64,000 nt of DNA from VRUE01 sp963703335. Its GTDB lineage: Bacteria; Actinomycetota; Thermoleophilia; Solirubrobacterales; 70-9. Each line of letters begins with the position of its first letter. Position 1 is the first letter of the stretch. Below the pieces are notes generated by a model. It was not told the origin of the DNA, ran no database searches, and saw nothing but the letters and a program-made list of their open reading frames with translations. This document shows, in pieces, positions 1-10,388 of this stretch. A program made the position numbers and the translations under genes. Location: the NCBI GenBank assembly GCA_963703335.1, contig OY969812.1, forward strand, positions 1,426,001 through 1,490,000, given 5' to 3'.

Positions 1-375
1 GCTGATCTGGTGGAAGCAACCCGCCTCGATCGCGCCGGCGAGTTCAACCGCGTGGCGGGTGCCCTCAACGTTGGCGATCTCCTGCGCTTCGGCACCGGCA
101 GTCATGTCGTAGATCGCGGCGAGGTGGAAAAAGTGGTCAACCTTGCCGCGCAGCTCGAGCAGGTCCTCCTCGGAGACGCCGAGGCTGGACTGGGCGAGGT
201 CGCCAGCGATCGGCACGACCCGCGCTCCGTCGGGCCCGAAGGAGGTGCGCAACTCCTCGAGGCGCCCCCGCGAACCAGCCCGGACTAGGGCGTAGACGGT
301 GCCCTCGCGCTGCAGCAGTCGCTGCACCAGGTTGCGCCCGATGAATCCCGTGGCTCCGGTGACGAAATAGTTCAT
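1..375 (-). CDS. SDR-family NAD(P)-dependent epimerase/reductase, N-terminal part (cut by window edge)
   Basis: Reading leftwards from an ATG at 375-373, the protein begins MNYFVTGATGFIGRNLV, the classic Rossmann nucleotide-binding start (TGATGFIG) of extended short-chain dehydrogenases. About 125 residues are visible without a stop, including the later VDHFFHLAAIYDM segment, which matches the conserved HLAA element of this family. The C-terminal part lies outside the window, so the catalytic YxxxK cannot be seen and the substrate cannot be named. Actinobacterial relatives include long fatty acyl-CoA reductase-like and nucleotide-sugar epimerase types. The gene is divergent from the 2-oxoglutarate dehydrogenase gene that starts about 100 bases away, so the two probably share a promoter region at 376-482. 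Confidence 0.8.
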   Translation of the reverse strand, partial: MNYFVTGATGFIGRNLVQRLLQREGTVYALVRAGSRGRLEELRTSFGPDGARVVPIAGDLAQSSLGVSEEDLLELRGKVDHFFHLAAIYDMTAGAEAQEIANVEGTRHAVELAGAIEAGCFHQIS

Positions 376-482
376 CGCGTCAGCCTAGCGCCCCGTTTCT
401 GCTCCGCTGTTCGGTGACGGCCATATTTCGTGCGAAAGAACAGAGGAAGCGGTGGGCCGGGTTTCATAGACTGAGTCGAGAA

Positions 483-3400
483 ATGGCGGAGACGGCGACC
501 GTGCAGATTGCGATGCCCGAAATGGGCGAGTCGGTCACCGAGGGGATCGTGCTCGAGTGGCACGTTGCCGTGGGGGATTTCGTCTCCGAGGGGGATACGG
601 TCGTCGAGGTGTCGACTGACAAGGTCGATGCTGAGGTGCCGGCGCCTGAGGCGGGGGTCATTACCAAGTTGCTGGTGGCGGTCGACGACGAGGTGCCGGT
701 TGGGGCTCCGTTGGCTGAGATGGAACCTGGCGAGGGTTCAAACGGGTCGGCTGCGGGTCCTGACACAGCCTCGGAGGGGCCTGCGGGCGGGGGCGGGGCC
801 TCCGTTCTCGGCCCCTCCGAGTCTGCGCCACCCGCAGGTGAGGCGTCTAAAGCCCCAGCTGCCAACGAAGGCGACGGAGTTCGGGCGACTCCTGTTGCCC
901 GCAGGGTTGCTGCGGCTAATGGCGTCGACCTTGGCTCGGTAAGCGGCTCAGGACCAGGCGCGAAGGTGACCAAGAGCGATGTGCTGGCCATCGGCAACGG
1001 CGCGGCTCCTGTAGCTGCCGGTGAGGAGAAGGCTCTGCGGGGGCCCGCCGCGATGTTGGCTCAGGCTATGGATGAGAGCCGGGAGGTTCCTACGGCTACT
1101 TCGTTCCGGACGATTGCCGTGGATACGCTCGATGCGAAGCGGAAGGCTTTGAACGGGTTGCTGAAGGAGCGGGGGATGAAGGTTTCCTTTACGCACCTGG
1201 TCGCTTGGGCGATTGTGCAGGCGGCCAAGGAGCATCCGGTGATGACTCGGGTGTTCGAACGGAAAGACGGGAAACCGTTTGCGGTTGAGAACGGGCCGGT
1301 GAACCTGGGGATCGCGGTTGACGTCGAGCGCAAGGACGGGTCGCACAGCCTCATGGTGCCGGCGATCAAGGGGTCCGAGGGGCTCGACTTCGCCGGCTTC
1401 CACGGCTACTACGAGGACCTGATCACCAAGACGCGCGAGAGCAAGCTCACCGCCGACGACTTCCAAGGCACCAACATCTCGCTGACCAACCCCGGTGGGA
1501 TTGGCACGGTCGCCTCGGTCCCCCGCCTGATGAGCGGCCAGAGCGCGATCATTGCCACCGGCGCGATCACTTACCCGCCTGAGTGGGCCCACGCGACTCC
1601 AGAGCGGCTGCGCCAGCTCGGCGTCTCGAAGACGATGACGCTGACCTCGACCTACGACCACCGCGTCATCCAGGGCGCCGAGTCGGGCGCCTTCCTGCGC
1701 AGCATCGAGCAGCTGCTGCAGGGCGAGAACGGCTTCTACGAGAGTGTCGCCACCGATCTCGGCGTCGACGCCGGGCCGATCTCCGCCGCCCACCCGGCCT
1801 CCGCTTCCGCTCCCCCGCTCGGTGCCCCAGGCGCCGGCACCGGCGAGATGGCGGTCACCACGACACAGCCCGACGAGGAGCTGCTGCAGGCGGTCCAGGC
1901 CGCGACCTCGCTGCTCAAGGGCTACCGCACCCACGGTCACCTCTCGGCCCGCCTCGACCCGCTCGGCCGCGAGCCCAAGGGTGACCCGGCGATCCAGCCC
2001 GAGAACCTCAACCTGACGCCGGAGCTGATGGCCCGCGTCCCCGCCTCGATCCTGCGCATCGGCGTCCCCGGAGAGACCCTGCTCGAGGCGCTGCCGCGGA
2101 TGCGGGAGGCCTACTGCGGCACGATCGCCTACCAGTTCGAGCACCTCTCCTCCCACCAGCAGCGCACCTGGCTGCGCGAGATGGTCGAGACCGGCGCGCA
2201 CCGGGCGCCGCTCGCCATCGAGGAGAAACAGCGCCTGCTGATGCGGCTGATCGACGTCTTCCAGTTCGAGCGCTTCATCGAGAAGGCCTACCTGGGGCAG
2301 AAGATCTTCACGATCGAGGGACTCGACGTAATCGTGCCTATGCTCGACGAGCTGGTCACCCTCTCCGGGCGCAGCGGCGCCGAGGAGGTCGTCTTCGGCA
2401 TGGCCCACCGCGGCCGGCTCAGCGTCCTCGCCCACAACCTGGGCCGCTCGGTCGAGTCGATCCTGGCCGAGTTCGAGGGCTCAAAGCAGATCGACGCGGT
2501 TAAGGCCGTGGCCGGAATCCCGCACGGCGGCACCGGCGACGTCAAGTATCACTACGGCCACCAGGGGGTCTACGAGACGCACAAGGGGGAGAAGATCGCC
2601 GTCCGCCTCTACCCCAACCCGAGCCACCTGGAGTTCGTCAACCCGGTGGTCGAGGGCGCCACCCGCTTCATCCAGTCCGACTTCGAGGGCGCCAAGATCG
2701 AGCACAAGCCGAAGGCCGCGGTGCCGGTCCTGCTGCACGGCGACGCCGCCTTCCCCGGCCAGGGGGTCGTCGCCGAGACGCTCAACCTGCAGGCGCTGCG
2801 GGGCTACACCACCGGCGGCACGATCCACGTCATCCAGAACAACCAGGTCGGCTTCACCACCGACCCGGAGGACGCTCGCTCCACCCCTTACGCGGCCGAC
2901 ATGGCGAAGGGTTTCAACGTGCCGATCGTCCACGTCAACGCCGACGACGTCGAAGCCTGCTCGGCGGCTATCCGGCTGGCGATGGCTTACCGCGAGCGCT
3001 GGGGCCGCGACATCGTCATCGACGTGATCGGCTACCGCCGCTACGGCCACAACGAGACCGACGAGCCCGCCTACACGCAGCCGCAGATCGCCGCCAAGAT
3101 CAAGGCCCACCCGCCGGTCTCCGAGATCTACGCCAAGCAGCTGATCGAAGAGGGCGTGCTCAGCCGCGAGGAAGTCGACGCCGCCGCCAAACAGCGCCAC
3201 GACGAGATGTCGGCGGCGCTGAAGGACCTACGTCACAAAATGGAGCTGGGCGAATACGAGGACCCGACGGTGACCACCAGCGCCACCGGCGAGCTCGACC
3301 GCAGCGCCAGCCCGCCGGTGCAGACTGCCGTGCCGATCGAGAAGCTGCGCGAGCTGAACGAGGCGCTGATCGAGGTGCCGGAGAGCTTCACGATCCACCG

Positions 3401-4490
3401 CAAGCTGCGCAAACCGCTCTCCAAGCGTCTCGACACGCTCGAGAACGGCGGCGTCGAATTCGGCCACGCCGAGGCGCTCGCCTTCGCCTCGCTGCTGACC
3501 GAGGGCGTCCACATCCGCCTCACCGGCCAGGACACCGAGCGCGGCACCTTCTCGCACCGCCACCTCGTCCTCCACGACGAGAACACCGGCCTCGAGTACT
3601 GCCCGATGCAGAACCTGAACGAAGCCAGCGCGCCCTTCGAGCTCTACAACAGCCCGCTCTCGGAGACCGCCTGTCTCGGCTTCGAGTACGGCTACTCGGC
3701 GGCGATGCCGAATGCGCTGGTGCTCTGGGAGGCGCAGTACGGCGACTTCGCCAACGCCGGCCAGGTGATCATCGACAGCTTCATCGTCTCCGGCGAGGCC
3801 AAGTGGGGCCAGACCAGCCGCCTCACCCTGCTACTGCCGCACGGCTACGAGGGCTCGGGCCCCGAGCACTCCAGCGCCCGCATCGAGCGCTTCCTCGCCC
3901 TCGGCGCCGAGGGCAACATCCGCATCGCCAATCCGACCACCGCGGCCCAGTATTTCCACCTGCTGCGCCGCCAGGCGCTGATCCGCAAGCCGCGGCCGCT
4001 GATCGCCTTCACCCCCAAGGGCCTGCTCCGTCTCGATCGCGCCGCCGCCACGCCCGAGGAGCTGACCGAGGGCCACTTCCACTTCATCCTCGACGACCCG
4101 AAGGCGGCCGAGCGCCGCGAGATGGTCGAGCGCCTCGTCCTCTGCACCGGCAAGGTCTACTTCGACCTCGACGGCAGCGAGCGGCGTGAGACGGCGGAGA
4201 ACGTCGCCATCGCCCGCGTCGAGCTCCTCTACCCCTTCGCCGACGATCAGCTGAAAGGCGTCATCGGGACCTACCCGAACCTGAAAGAGATCGTCTGGGT
4301 CCAGGAGGAGCCGCGCAACATGGGCTGCTGGAAGGTGATGTCCCGCCGCCTCCCCGACCTCGTCCCCGAGGGAGTCGAGCTCGGCTACGTCGGCCGCCCA
4401 ATCCGTGCCAGCACGGGCGAGGGGTACTCGGGGGCACACGCGCGAGAGCAGGAGCGGATTGTGCTTACGGCTCTTACGCCGGGGGCGTAG
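483..4490 (+). CDS. kgd: Multifunctional 2-oxoglutarate dehydrogenase (lipoyl-E2 fused to E1)
   Basis: Converts 2-oxoglutarate to succinyl-CoA in the TCA cycle. Residues 5-80 form a lipoyl domain with the lipoyl-lysine motif STDKVDAE (Lys47). Residues 134-170 look like a peripheral subunit-binding domain (ATPVARRVAAANG). Residues about 200-415 are the E2 acyltransferase, with catalytic His393 in STYDHRVIQG. From about 480 onwards is a thiamine-diphosphate E1 (GYRTHGHLSARLDPLG, GMAHRGRLSVL, HGDAAF, NNQVGFTTDP). The order E2 then E1 matches mycobacterial Kgd and corynebacterial OdhA, but those are about 1220-1230 residues and lack the lipoyl and subunit-binding parts; this one is 1335. The ATG at 483 starts the lipoyl domain directly; a GTG at 414 in frame would add 23 unconserved residues. 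The stop abuts a palindromic repeat. Confidence 0.93.
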   Translation: MAETATVQIAMPEMGESVTEGIVLEWHVAVGDFVSEGDTVVEVSTDKVDAEVPAPEAGVITKLLVAVDDEVPVGAPLAEMEPGEGSNGSAAGPDTASEGPAGGGGASVLGPSESAPPAGEASKAPAANEGDGVRATPVARRVAAANGVDLGSVSGSGPGAKVTKSDVLAIGNGAAPVAAGEEKALRGPAAMLAQAMDESREVPTATSFRTIAVDTLDAKRKALNGLLKERGMKVSFTHLVAWAIVQAAKEHPVMTRVFERKDGKPFAVENGPVNLGIAVDVERKDGSHSLMVPAIKGSEGLDFAGFHGYYEDLITKTRESKLTADDFQGTNISLTNPGGIGTVASVPRLMSGQSAIIATGAITYPPEWAHATPERLRQLGVSKTMTLTSTYDHRVIQGAESGAFLRSIEQLLQGENGFYESVATDLGVDAGPISAAHPASASAPPLGAPGAGTGEMAVTTTQPDEELLQAVQAATSLLKGYRTHGHLSARLDPLGREPKGDPAIQPENLNLTPELMARVPASILRIGVPGETLLEALPRMREAYCGTIAYQFEHLSSHQQRTWLREMVETGAHRAPLAIEEKQRLLMRLIDVFQFERFIEKAYLGQKIFTIEGLDVIVPMLDELVTLSGRSGAEEVVFGMAHRGRLSVLAHNLGRSVESILAEFEGSKQIDAVKAVAGIPHGGTGDVKYHYGHQGVYETHKGEKIAVRLYPNPSHLEFVNPVVEGATRFIQSDFEGAKIEHKPKAAVPVLLHGDAAFPGQGVVAETLNLQALRGYTTGGTIHVIQNNQVGFTTDPEDARSTPYAADMAKGFNVPIVHVNADDVEACSAAIRLAMAYRERWGRDIVIDVIGYRRYGHNETDEPAYTQPQIAAKIKAHPPVSEIYAKQLIEEGVLSREEVDAAAKQRHDEMSAALKDLRHKMELGEYEDPTVTTSATGELDRSASPPVQTAVPIEKLRELNEALIEVPESFTIHRKLRKPLSKRLDTLENGGVEFGHAEALAFASLLTEGVHIRLTGQDTERGTFSHRHLVLHDENTGLEYCPMQNLNEASAPFELYNSPLSETACLGFEYGYSAAMPNALVLWEAQYGDFANAGQVIIDSFIVSGEAKWGQTSRLTLLLPHGYEGSGPEHSSARIERFLALGAEGNIRIANPTTAAQYFHLLRRQALIRKPRPLIAFTPKGLLRLDRAAATPEELTEGHFHFILDDPKAAERREMVERLVLCTGKVYFDLDGSERRETAENVAIARVELLYPFADDQLKGVIGTYPNLKEIVWVQEEPRNMGCWKVMSRRLPDLVPEGVELGYVGRPIRASTGEGYSGAHAREQERIVLTALTPGA

Positions 4491-4491
4491 G

Positions 4492-4780
4492 GCGCGGCGG
4501 GTCCTGTCACGGATTTGGTGCCACCACCCTGCGGTCGCTAAAGCGTCCTCGGGTGGTCCCCCAAATCCGCGCCACCCCCCGCGAGCAACGTCCTCGGTTG
4601 AGCAACCAAGCTCCAACGCACAACGTGACCATCGGCGTGCCACCCTTCGTCTGAGCTTTCGGAGTTCGAGCCTCGAGATGGAATCGTCCGCGGGCGGCGC
4701 CGTAGGGGGACCCGCCCCCGAGGACGCTTTAGCGACCGCAGGGGGTGGGTGGTTCCTGCGGCGACAGGACCCGCGGCCGA
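4492..4780. repeat. Family-1 composite palindromic repeat (hairpin A, spacer, inverted hairpin A')
   Basis: A non-coding element that starts two bases after the dehydrogenase stop. Hairpin A (4492-4585) has the invariant left flank GCGGGTCCTGTC, a stem CGGATTTGG (4510-4518) pairing with CCAAATCCG (4561-4569), an inner hairpin CGCT-AA-AGCG, and the right flank GCGCCACCC. Hairpin A' (about 4691-4780) is the same unit inverted, ending GACAGGACCCGC, with the same inner loop. The spacer contains GAGCAACCAAGCT (4600-4612), also present in the second full element at 42362-42724. No convincing protein is encoded here. It could act as a terminator for the upstream gene, but it lacks a T-tract. Confidence 0.85.
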
Positions 4781-4842
4781 GCGCTTTCGTCCTGGGTATC
4801 GTCCTTTCAGTGAGTGCTCTACCGAAGCCGGTCCCCGGGCCG

Positions 4843-5148
4843 ATGTTCACTTGGGTCAAGTGGCTCTCGTGGATCGAGCTGGCGATCTTCGCGGGCCTGA
4901 TTCTGTTCTGGTTGGTGCCGGGATTCGATACTGAGACGATGCTGTTTGGATGGGCGCACGGGTTGGGGTTCATTGCGCTCTGCATCTTGATCTGGGTCGC
5001 CTGCGGCAAGCGGCAGGCGCCCTACACATTGCTTGCCGCAACCCTCACTCCGGTCGGCCCAGTGGGCAGTGTTATTGGGATCGAGCTGATCGAAAGACGG
5101 GGTTGGGGCGTTGCGGATTCCCCGCAGCGGGTTGCGGAATCGCCGTAG
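4843..5148 (+). CDS. Small integral membrane protein, DUF3817-like
   Basis: A 101-residue protein starting MFTWVKWLSWIEL, with two or three hydrophobic segments: about residues 5-25, 33-52 (containing AHGLGFIALCILIW) and 60-80. The pattern of a WxxxxE start, an internal HGxxF helix and a final hydrophobic segment before a charged tail resembles the DUF3817 small membrane family, whose function is unknown. The start is uncertain: an in-frame GTG at 4810 would add 11 residues, and neither start has a strong ribosome site. The gene follows the family-1 repeat. The 188 bases between its stop and the aconitase stop hold nothing recognisable. Confidence 0.6.
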   Translation: MFTWVKWLSWIELAIFAGLILFWLVPGFDTETMLFGWAHGLGFIALCILIWVACGKRQAPYTLLAATLTPVGPVGSVIGIELIERRGWGVADSPQRVAESP

Positions 5149-5336
5149 ATCCGCTCAGGAAGCCTTGACCTGAGCCTGTACAAGCTGTATAGCTAGAGGC
5201 TGACTGTTCCTCTGAGCAGTCCCGTTTAGGGGAACGGCCGCGTCGGCATCCCTCCCTGGCTACCGACGCGCAGGTGCAGTGAGGGTCGCGCGGACCCCCC
5301 TGCCTCCCGCGGCCCCGCTGCGCCGCCTGCCTGCGC

Positions 5337-8144
<2,808 letters not shown>

Positions 8145-8176
8145 AACTCCAATCCTAGGGAGCGAGGCACGTTCGC

Positions 8177-8225
8177 CGCATCCGACTTTGACCCACTTCA
8201 GGTGTGGTCAATGTCGGATGGGCGT
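8177..8225. repeat. Family-2 palindromic repeat, solo copy
   Basis: The core stem TCCGACTTTGACC (8181-8193) pairs, with one mismatch, with GGTCAATGTCGGA (8206-8218) around the 12-base loop CACTTCAGGTGT (8194-8205). The same loop occurs in the two copies flanking the DUF559 gene at 44639-45631. This copy contains the TGA stop codon (8208-8210) of the small minus-strand gene that follows. It lies in the upstream region of acnA. Confidence 0.85.
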
Positions 8226-8528
8226 AAAAGCGAGCGCCAGCTCTTTGGCGACTGGCTTGCCGGGCTCGGGGGCGGCGATGGTCAGGATCAGCTCGCCGTC
8301 GCGCTCGCTGACGTTGAGATCGAGGAATGAGCAGCACTGTGCCTCGGCGGCAACGATCTCGTCGAGGCGGCAGCGGGTCCGAGCGTCGGGACGAAACCGC
8401 AGGGTGTGGACCCCATCCGCTGCCTCGTGGCCGATCAAGCTGTCGGCGCCAAGTGCCGCGACCTCATCAAGCCGCTGGCTCAGGTCGCTCGCGCCCAGCG
8501 TGCAGGCGATCGGCTTGGGGTCGGTCAT
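8208..8528 (-). CDS. Uncharacterised small protein with an AEAQCCSFL motif
   Basis: A 106-residue soluble protein. The ATG at 8528 is chosen because AGGAGG lies 8 bases upstream; a longer reading from 8564 has no such site. The protein contains a central TRCRLDEIVAAEAQCCSFL segment with paired cysteines, followed by a strand-rich GELILTIAAPEPG region. Similar CC-motif segments are known in small proteins near metal-resistance regulators, so metal binding is possible but not shown. The last residues and the stop codon (IRH-stop) are encoded by a palindromic repeat, so the native C-terminus may have been altered. It is on the same strand as acnA, upstream of it. Confidence 0.65.
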   Translation of the reverse strand: MTDPKPIACTLGASDLSQRLDEVAALGADSLIGHEAADGVHTLRFRPDARTRCRLDEIVAAEAQCCSFLDLNVSERDGELILTIAAPEPGKPVAKELALAFTPIRH

Positions 8529-8590
8529 ATCCACGCCTCCTCGAGGGTCGGACTGGCAACTCACATTAGGGAACGGCCCTCAGCGGCGGG

Positions 8591-9391
8591 CTAGCGCTTG
8601 TCGTGCTGGCCTTCGGCTACTGCCGCGGCAGCTTTTTGGCCAGCGTCGCCGCTGACGACCTTGACCGAGATTCCCGGGCTGGCGAGGGCGAAGTGGGCCA
8701 GCGCCCGCTGGTGCACCGGCGCCACCGCTATCTCGACCTTGTTCCGCTCGATCGCCTTCACCACCGCGTCGCCGACCTGCCTGGGCGAACCGGTGCCGAG
8801 GACGGGAATTGGCTTGGCGCCCGAGTCGGCGTACATGCCGGCTTCGCGGATCGTCCCCGGGGAGACGATCGAGACGCCGATGCCGAGTGGGTCGAGGTCG
8901 GCGCGCAGGGAGAGGGCGAAGCCGCGCAGGCCGAACTTGGTCGCGTTGTAGATCGAGGAAAGCGGTGTTGCCGACTTTCCCGAGAGCGAAGAGATGAAGA
9001 CCATGTGGCCGGAGCCCTTCTCGACCATCGAGGACTCGAGCGCCTGAGCCAGCAGCATCGGCGCCTCGAGATTGACGCGCAGGGTGCGAGCCAGCTGCTC
9101 CGCCGTCAATTCCTGCAGCCTGCCGCTGCCGGGCAGGCCCGCGTTGGCGACGAGGACATCGACGGCGCCGGCCTCCGCGGCCAGCTTCTCCGCCGCGCCC
9201 TCCTCACCGAGGTCGGCTGGAAGCACCCGGTGCCCGTCGCCCGGCAGCTCGGCCGCGAGCTGCTCGAGCGCCTCGGCCTTGCGGCCGCTCAGAGCCAGCT
9301 TGGCGCCGCGCCCGGCGAGCGCCTCGGCGATCGCGCGGCCGAGGCCGCCCGTGGCGCCGGTGAGAAGCACTGTCCGCCCCGCAAGATCCAT
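8591..9391 (-). CDS. Short-chain dehydrogenase/reductase (classical SDR)
   Basis: A 266-residue classical SDR. The N-terminal Rossmann motif TGATGGLGRAIAEAL (about residues 11-25), the NAG motif (LVANAGLPGSG), the catalytic serine region (VFISSLSGKSA) and the catalytic YNATK are all present. It therefore oxidises or reduces a small carbonyl or alcohol with NAD(P)H; the substrate is not readable. The start ATG at 9391 is placed directly before the Rossmann strand. The tail (DAGQKAAAAVAEGQ) is Ala-rich and unremarkable. The gene is transcribed away from the riboswitch-controlled NlpC gene. Confidence 0.9.
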   Translation of the reverse strand: MDLAGRTVLLTGATGGLGRAIAEALAGRGAKLALSGRKAEALEQLAAELPGDGHRVLPADLGEEGAAEKLAAEAGAVDVLVANAGLPGSGRLQELTAEQLARTLRVNLEAPMLLAQALESSMVEKGSGHMVFISSLSGKSATPLSSIYNATKFGLRGFALSLRADLDPLGIGVSIVSPGTIREAGMYADSGAKPIPVLGTGSPRQVGDAVVKAIERNKVEIAVAPVHQRALAHFALASPGISVKVVSGDAGQKAAAAVAEGQHDKR

Positions 9392-9577
9392 CGCAGCGCG
9401 CAAGCTACCAGTCCTCGCGTCGAATCAGTCTCTGCGGTCGAGCTTTTTCCTGCCATGCGGCGGAGCGCGACAGAAAGCCGGAAATTCCAGGGCCAATGCG
9501 GAGAACCCAGAAAATGTTTGTGTTTCATGAGCAGACGACCGGCGGATCGTGTACAGTGCCGCCGTTCCACATAACCG

Positions 9578-9706
9578 AAACGCCGAGTCCCGCACGCTGG
9601 AGGCGCCGCGGGAGCGGGGGAACCACGTTTTCGGGGCTAACTCACCCGGCATGGGTGGGGGCGCAGGCTCCTTTCGCGCCAGCCCGACAGCTAACCCCGT
9701 AGGCCG
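9578..9706 (+). promoter_or_regulatory. c-di-AMP riboswitch (ydaO/yuaA type)
   Basis: The leader carries the conserved ydaO landmarks in order: CGCCGAGTCC, then GGAGCGGGGGAACCA, then GGGGCTAACTC, and finally GACAGCTAACCCCGTAGGC just before the ribosome site. This is the actinobacterial form known to sit upstream of cell-wall hydrolases. It lies about 15 bases before the start codon of an NlpC/P60-like secreted protein, which fits c-di-AMP control of cell-wall remodelling. Recognition is from sequence landmarks only; no covariance score was computed. Confidence 0.88.
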
Positions 9707-9721
9707 ACGAAGGAGATCGGT

Positions 9722-10276
9722 TTGCGCAACAACAGGCATAGATTCAAGCTAGGTATAGCTGTAACCGCTGTGCTGGCGCTCCTGGCATTTACCCCGGGTG
9801 TCGCATCGGCAAACTGCAGTGGCGGCGGCCTTTCGCCCGCCGAAACGGACATCTGCACCCCGACCGCGAAAGCGCGGCTTCTGGACAACGGCATGCTGAT
9901 CCCGCCCAAGTCCGCACCCGCGCGCGTCAAAGCCGTGATCGCCGCGGCCAACAAAATCCGCACCAAGCCCTATATATGGGGCGGTGGCCACGCCCGCTGG
10001 TGGGATGCCGGCTACGACTGCTCCGGCTCTGTCAGCTACGCGCTGCACGGCGGCAAATTCCTCGAAAGCCCGCTGCCGTCAGGCCCGATGGAGAGCTGGG
10101 CCCTCGCCGGCGAAGGTCGCTGGATCACCGTCTACACGAATTCGGGTCACGCTTACGCGGAGATCGCCGGCTATCGCTGGGACACCTCCGGCGACTCGGG
10201 CGAAACCGGCCCACGCTGGCACGAAGACCTACGCGACAACGTCGGTTTTGTCGCCCGCCACCCCGCGGGCTTCTGA
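9722..10276 (+). CDS. Secreted NlpC/P60-type (C40) cell-wall peptidase
   Basis: A 184-residue protein with a signal peptide (positive start, hydrophobic LGIAVTAVLALLAF, cleavage after GVASA). The mature domain has the C40 catalytic cysteine in YDCSGSVSYAL and the histidine in NSGHAYAEIAG, as in NlpC/P60 peptidases that cut peptidoglycan stem peptides. The start is a TTG at 9722, chosen because AAGGAGA lies at 9710-9716 and the signal peptide begins there. A c-di-AMP riboswitch covers its leader, so expression should respond to that nucleotide. A GC-rich hairpin follows 22 bases after the stop. Confidence 0.88.
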   Translation: MRNNRHRFKLGIAVTAVLALLAFTPGVASANCSGGGLSPAETDICTPTAKARLLDNGMLIPPKSAPARVKAVIAAANKIRTKPYIWGGGHARWWDAGYDCSGSVSYALHGGKFLESPLPSGPMESWALAGEGRWITVYTNSGHAYAEIAGYRWDTSGDSGETGPRWHEDLRDNVGFVARHPAGF

Positions 10277-10298
10277 GCTGACGCCTAGGACGTACTCC

Positions 10299-10325
10299 GC
10301 TCCGGCCAACTGGCCGGAGCGAGTT
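10299..10325 (+). terminator. Rho-independent-like terminator after the C40 peptidase
   Basis: A perfect 10-bp stem, GCTCCGGCCA (10299-10308) with TGGCCGGAGC (10311-10320), and a 2-base loop, followed by GAGTTTG. The T-tract is weak, as is usual in high-GC actinobacteria. It separates the peptidase from the polyamine transporter operon. Confidence 0.7.
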
Positions 10326-10388
10326 TGTCCTTGCGTTCCTGAACTGCTCGGATAACTTTGCTGTGTAACTACTCCACCTGACATCCGC

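Noticed and set aside
4492..4585. Family-1 hairpin as an ordinary Rho-independent terminator
   Set aside because: No T-tract follows any copy, the flanks and bulges are conserved, and one copy lies inside a coding sequence.
948..5009. Long open frames on the minus strand opposite the 2-oxoglutarate dehydrogenase gene
   Set aside because: They are low-complexity Arg/Ala/Gly translations typical of antisense frames in high-GC DNA, and the sense strand encodes a complete recognised enzyme.
5149..5336. Possible small RNA or terminator between the small membrane protein and acnA
   Set aside because: Only weak, imperfect inverted repeats were visible; nothing specific enough to annotate.
8177..8225. 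Family-2 hairpin as a simple terminator
   Set aside because: It lacks a T-tract, has a conserved 12-base loop also found in two other places, and one copy covers a start codon.
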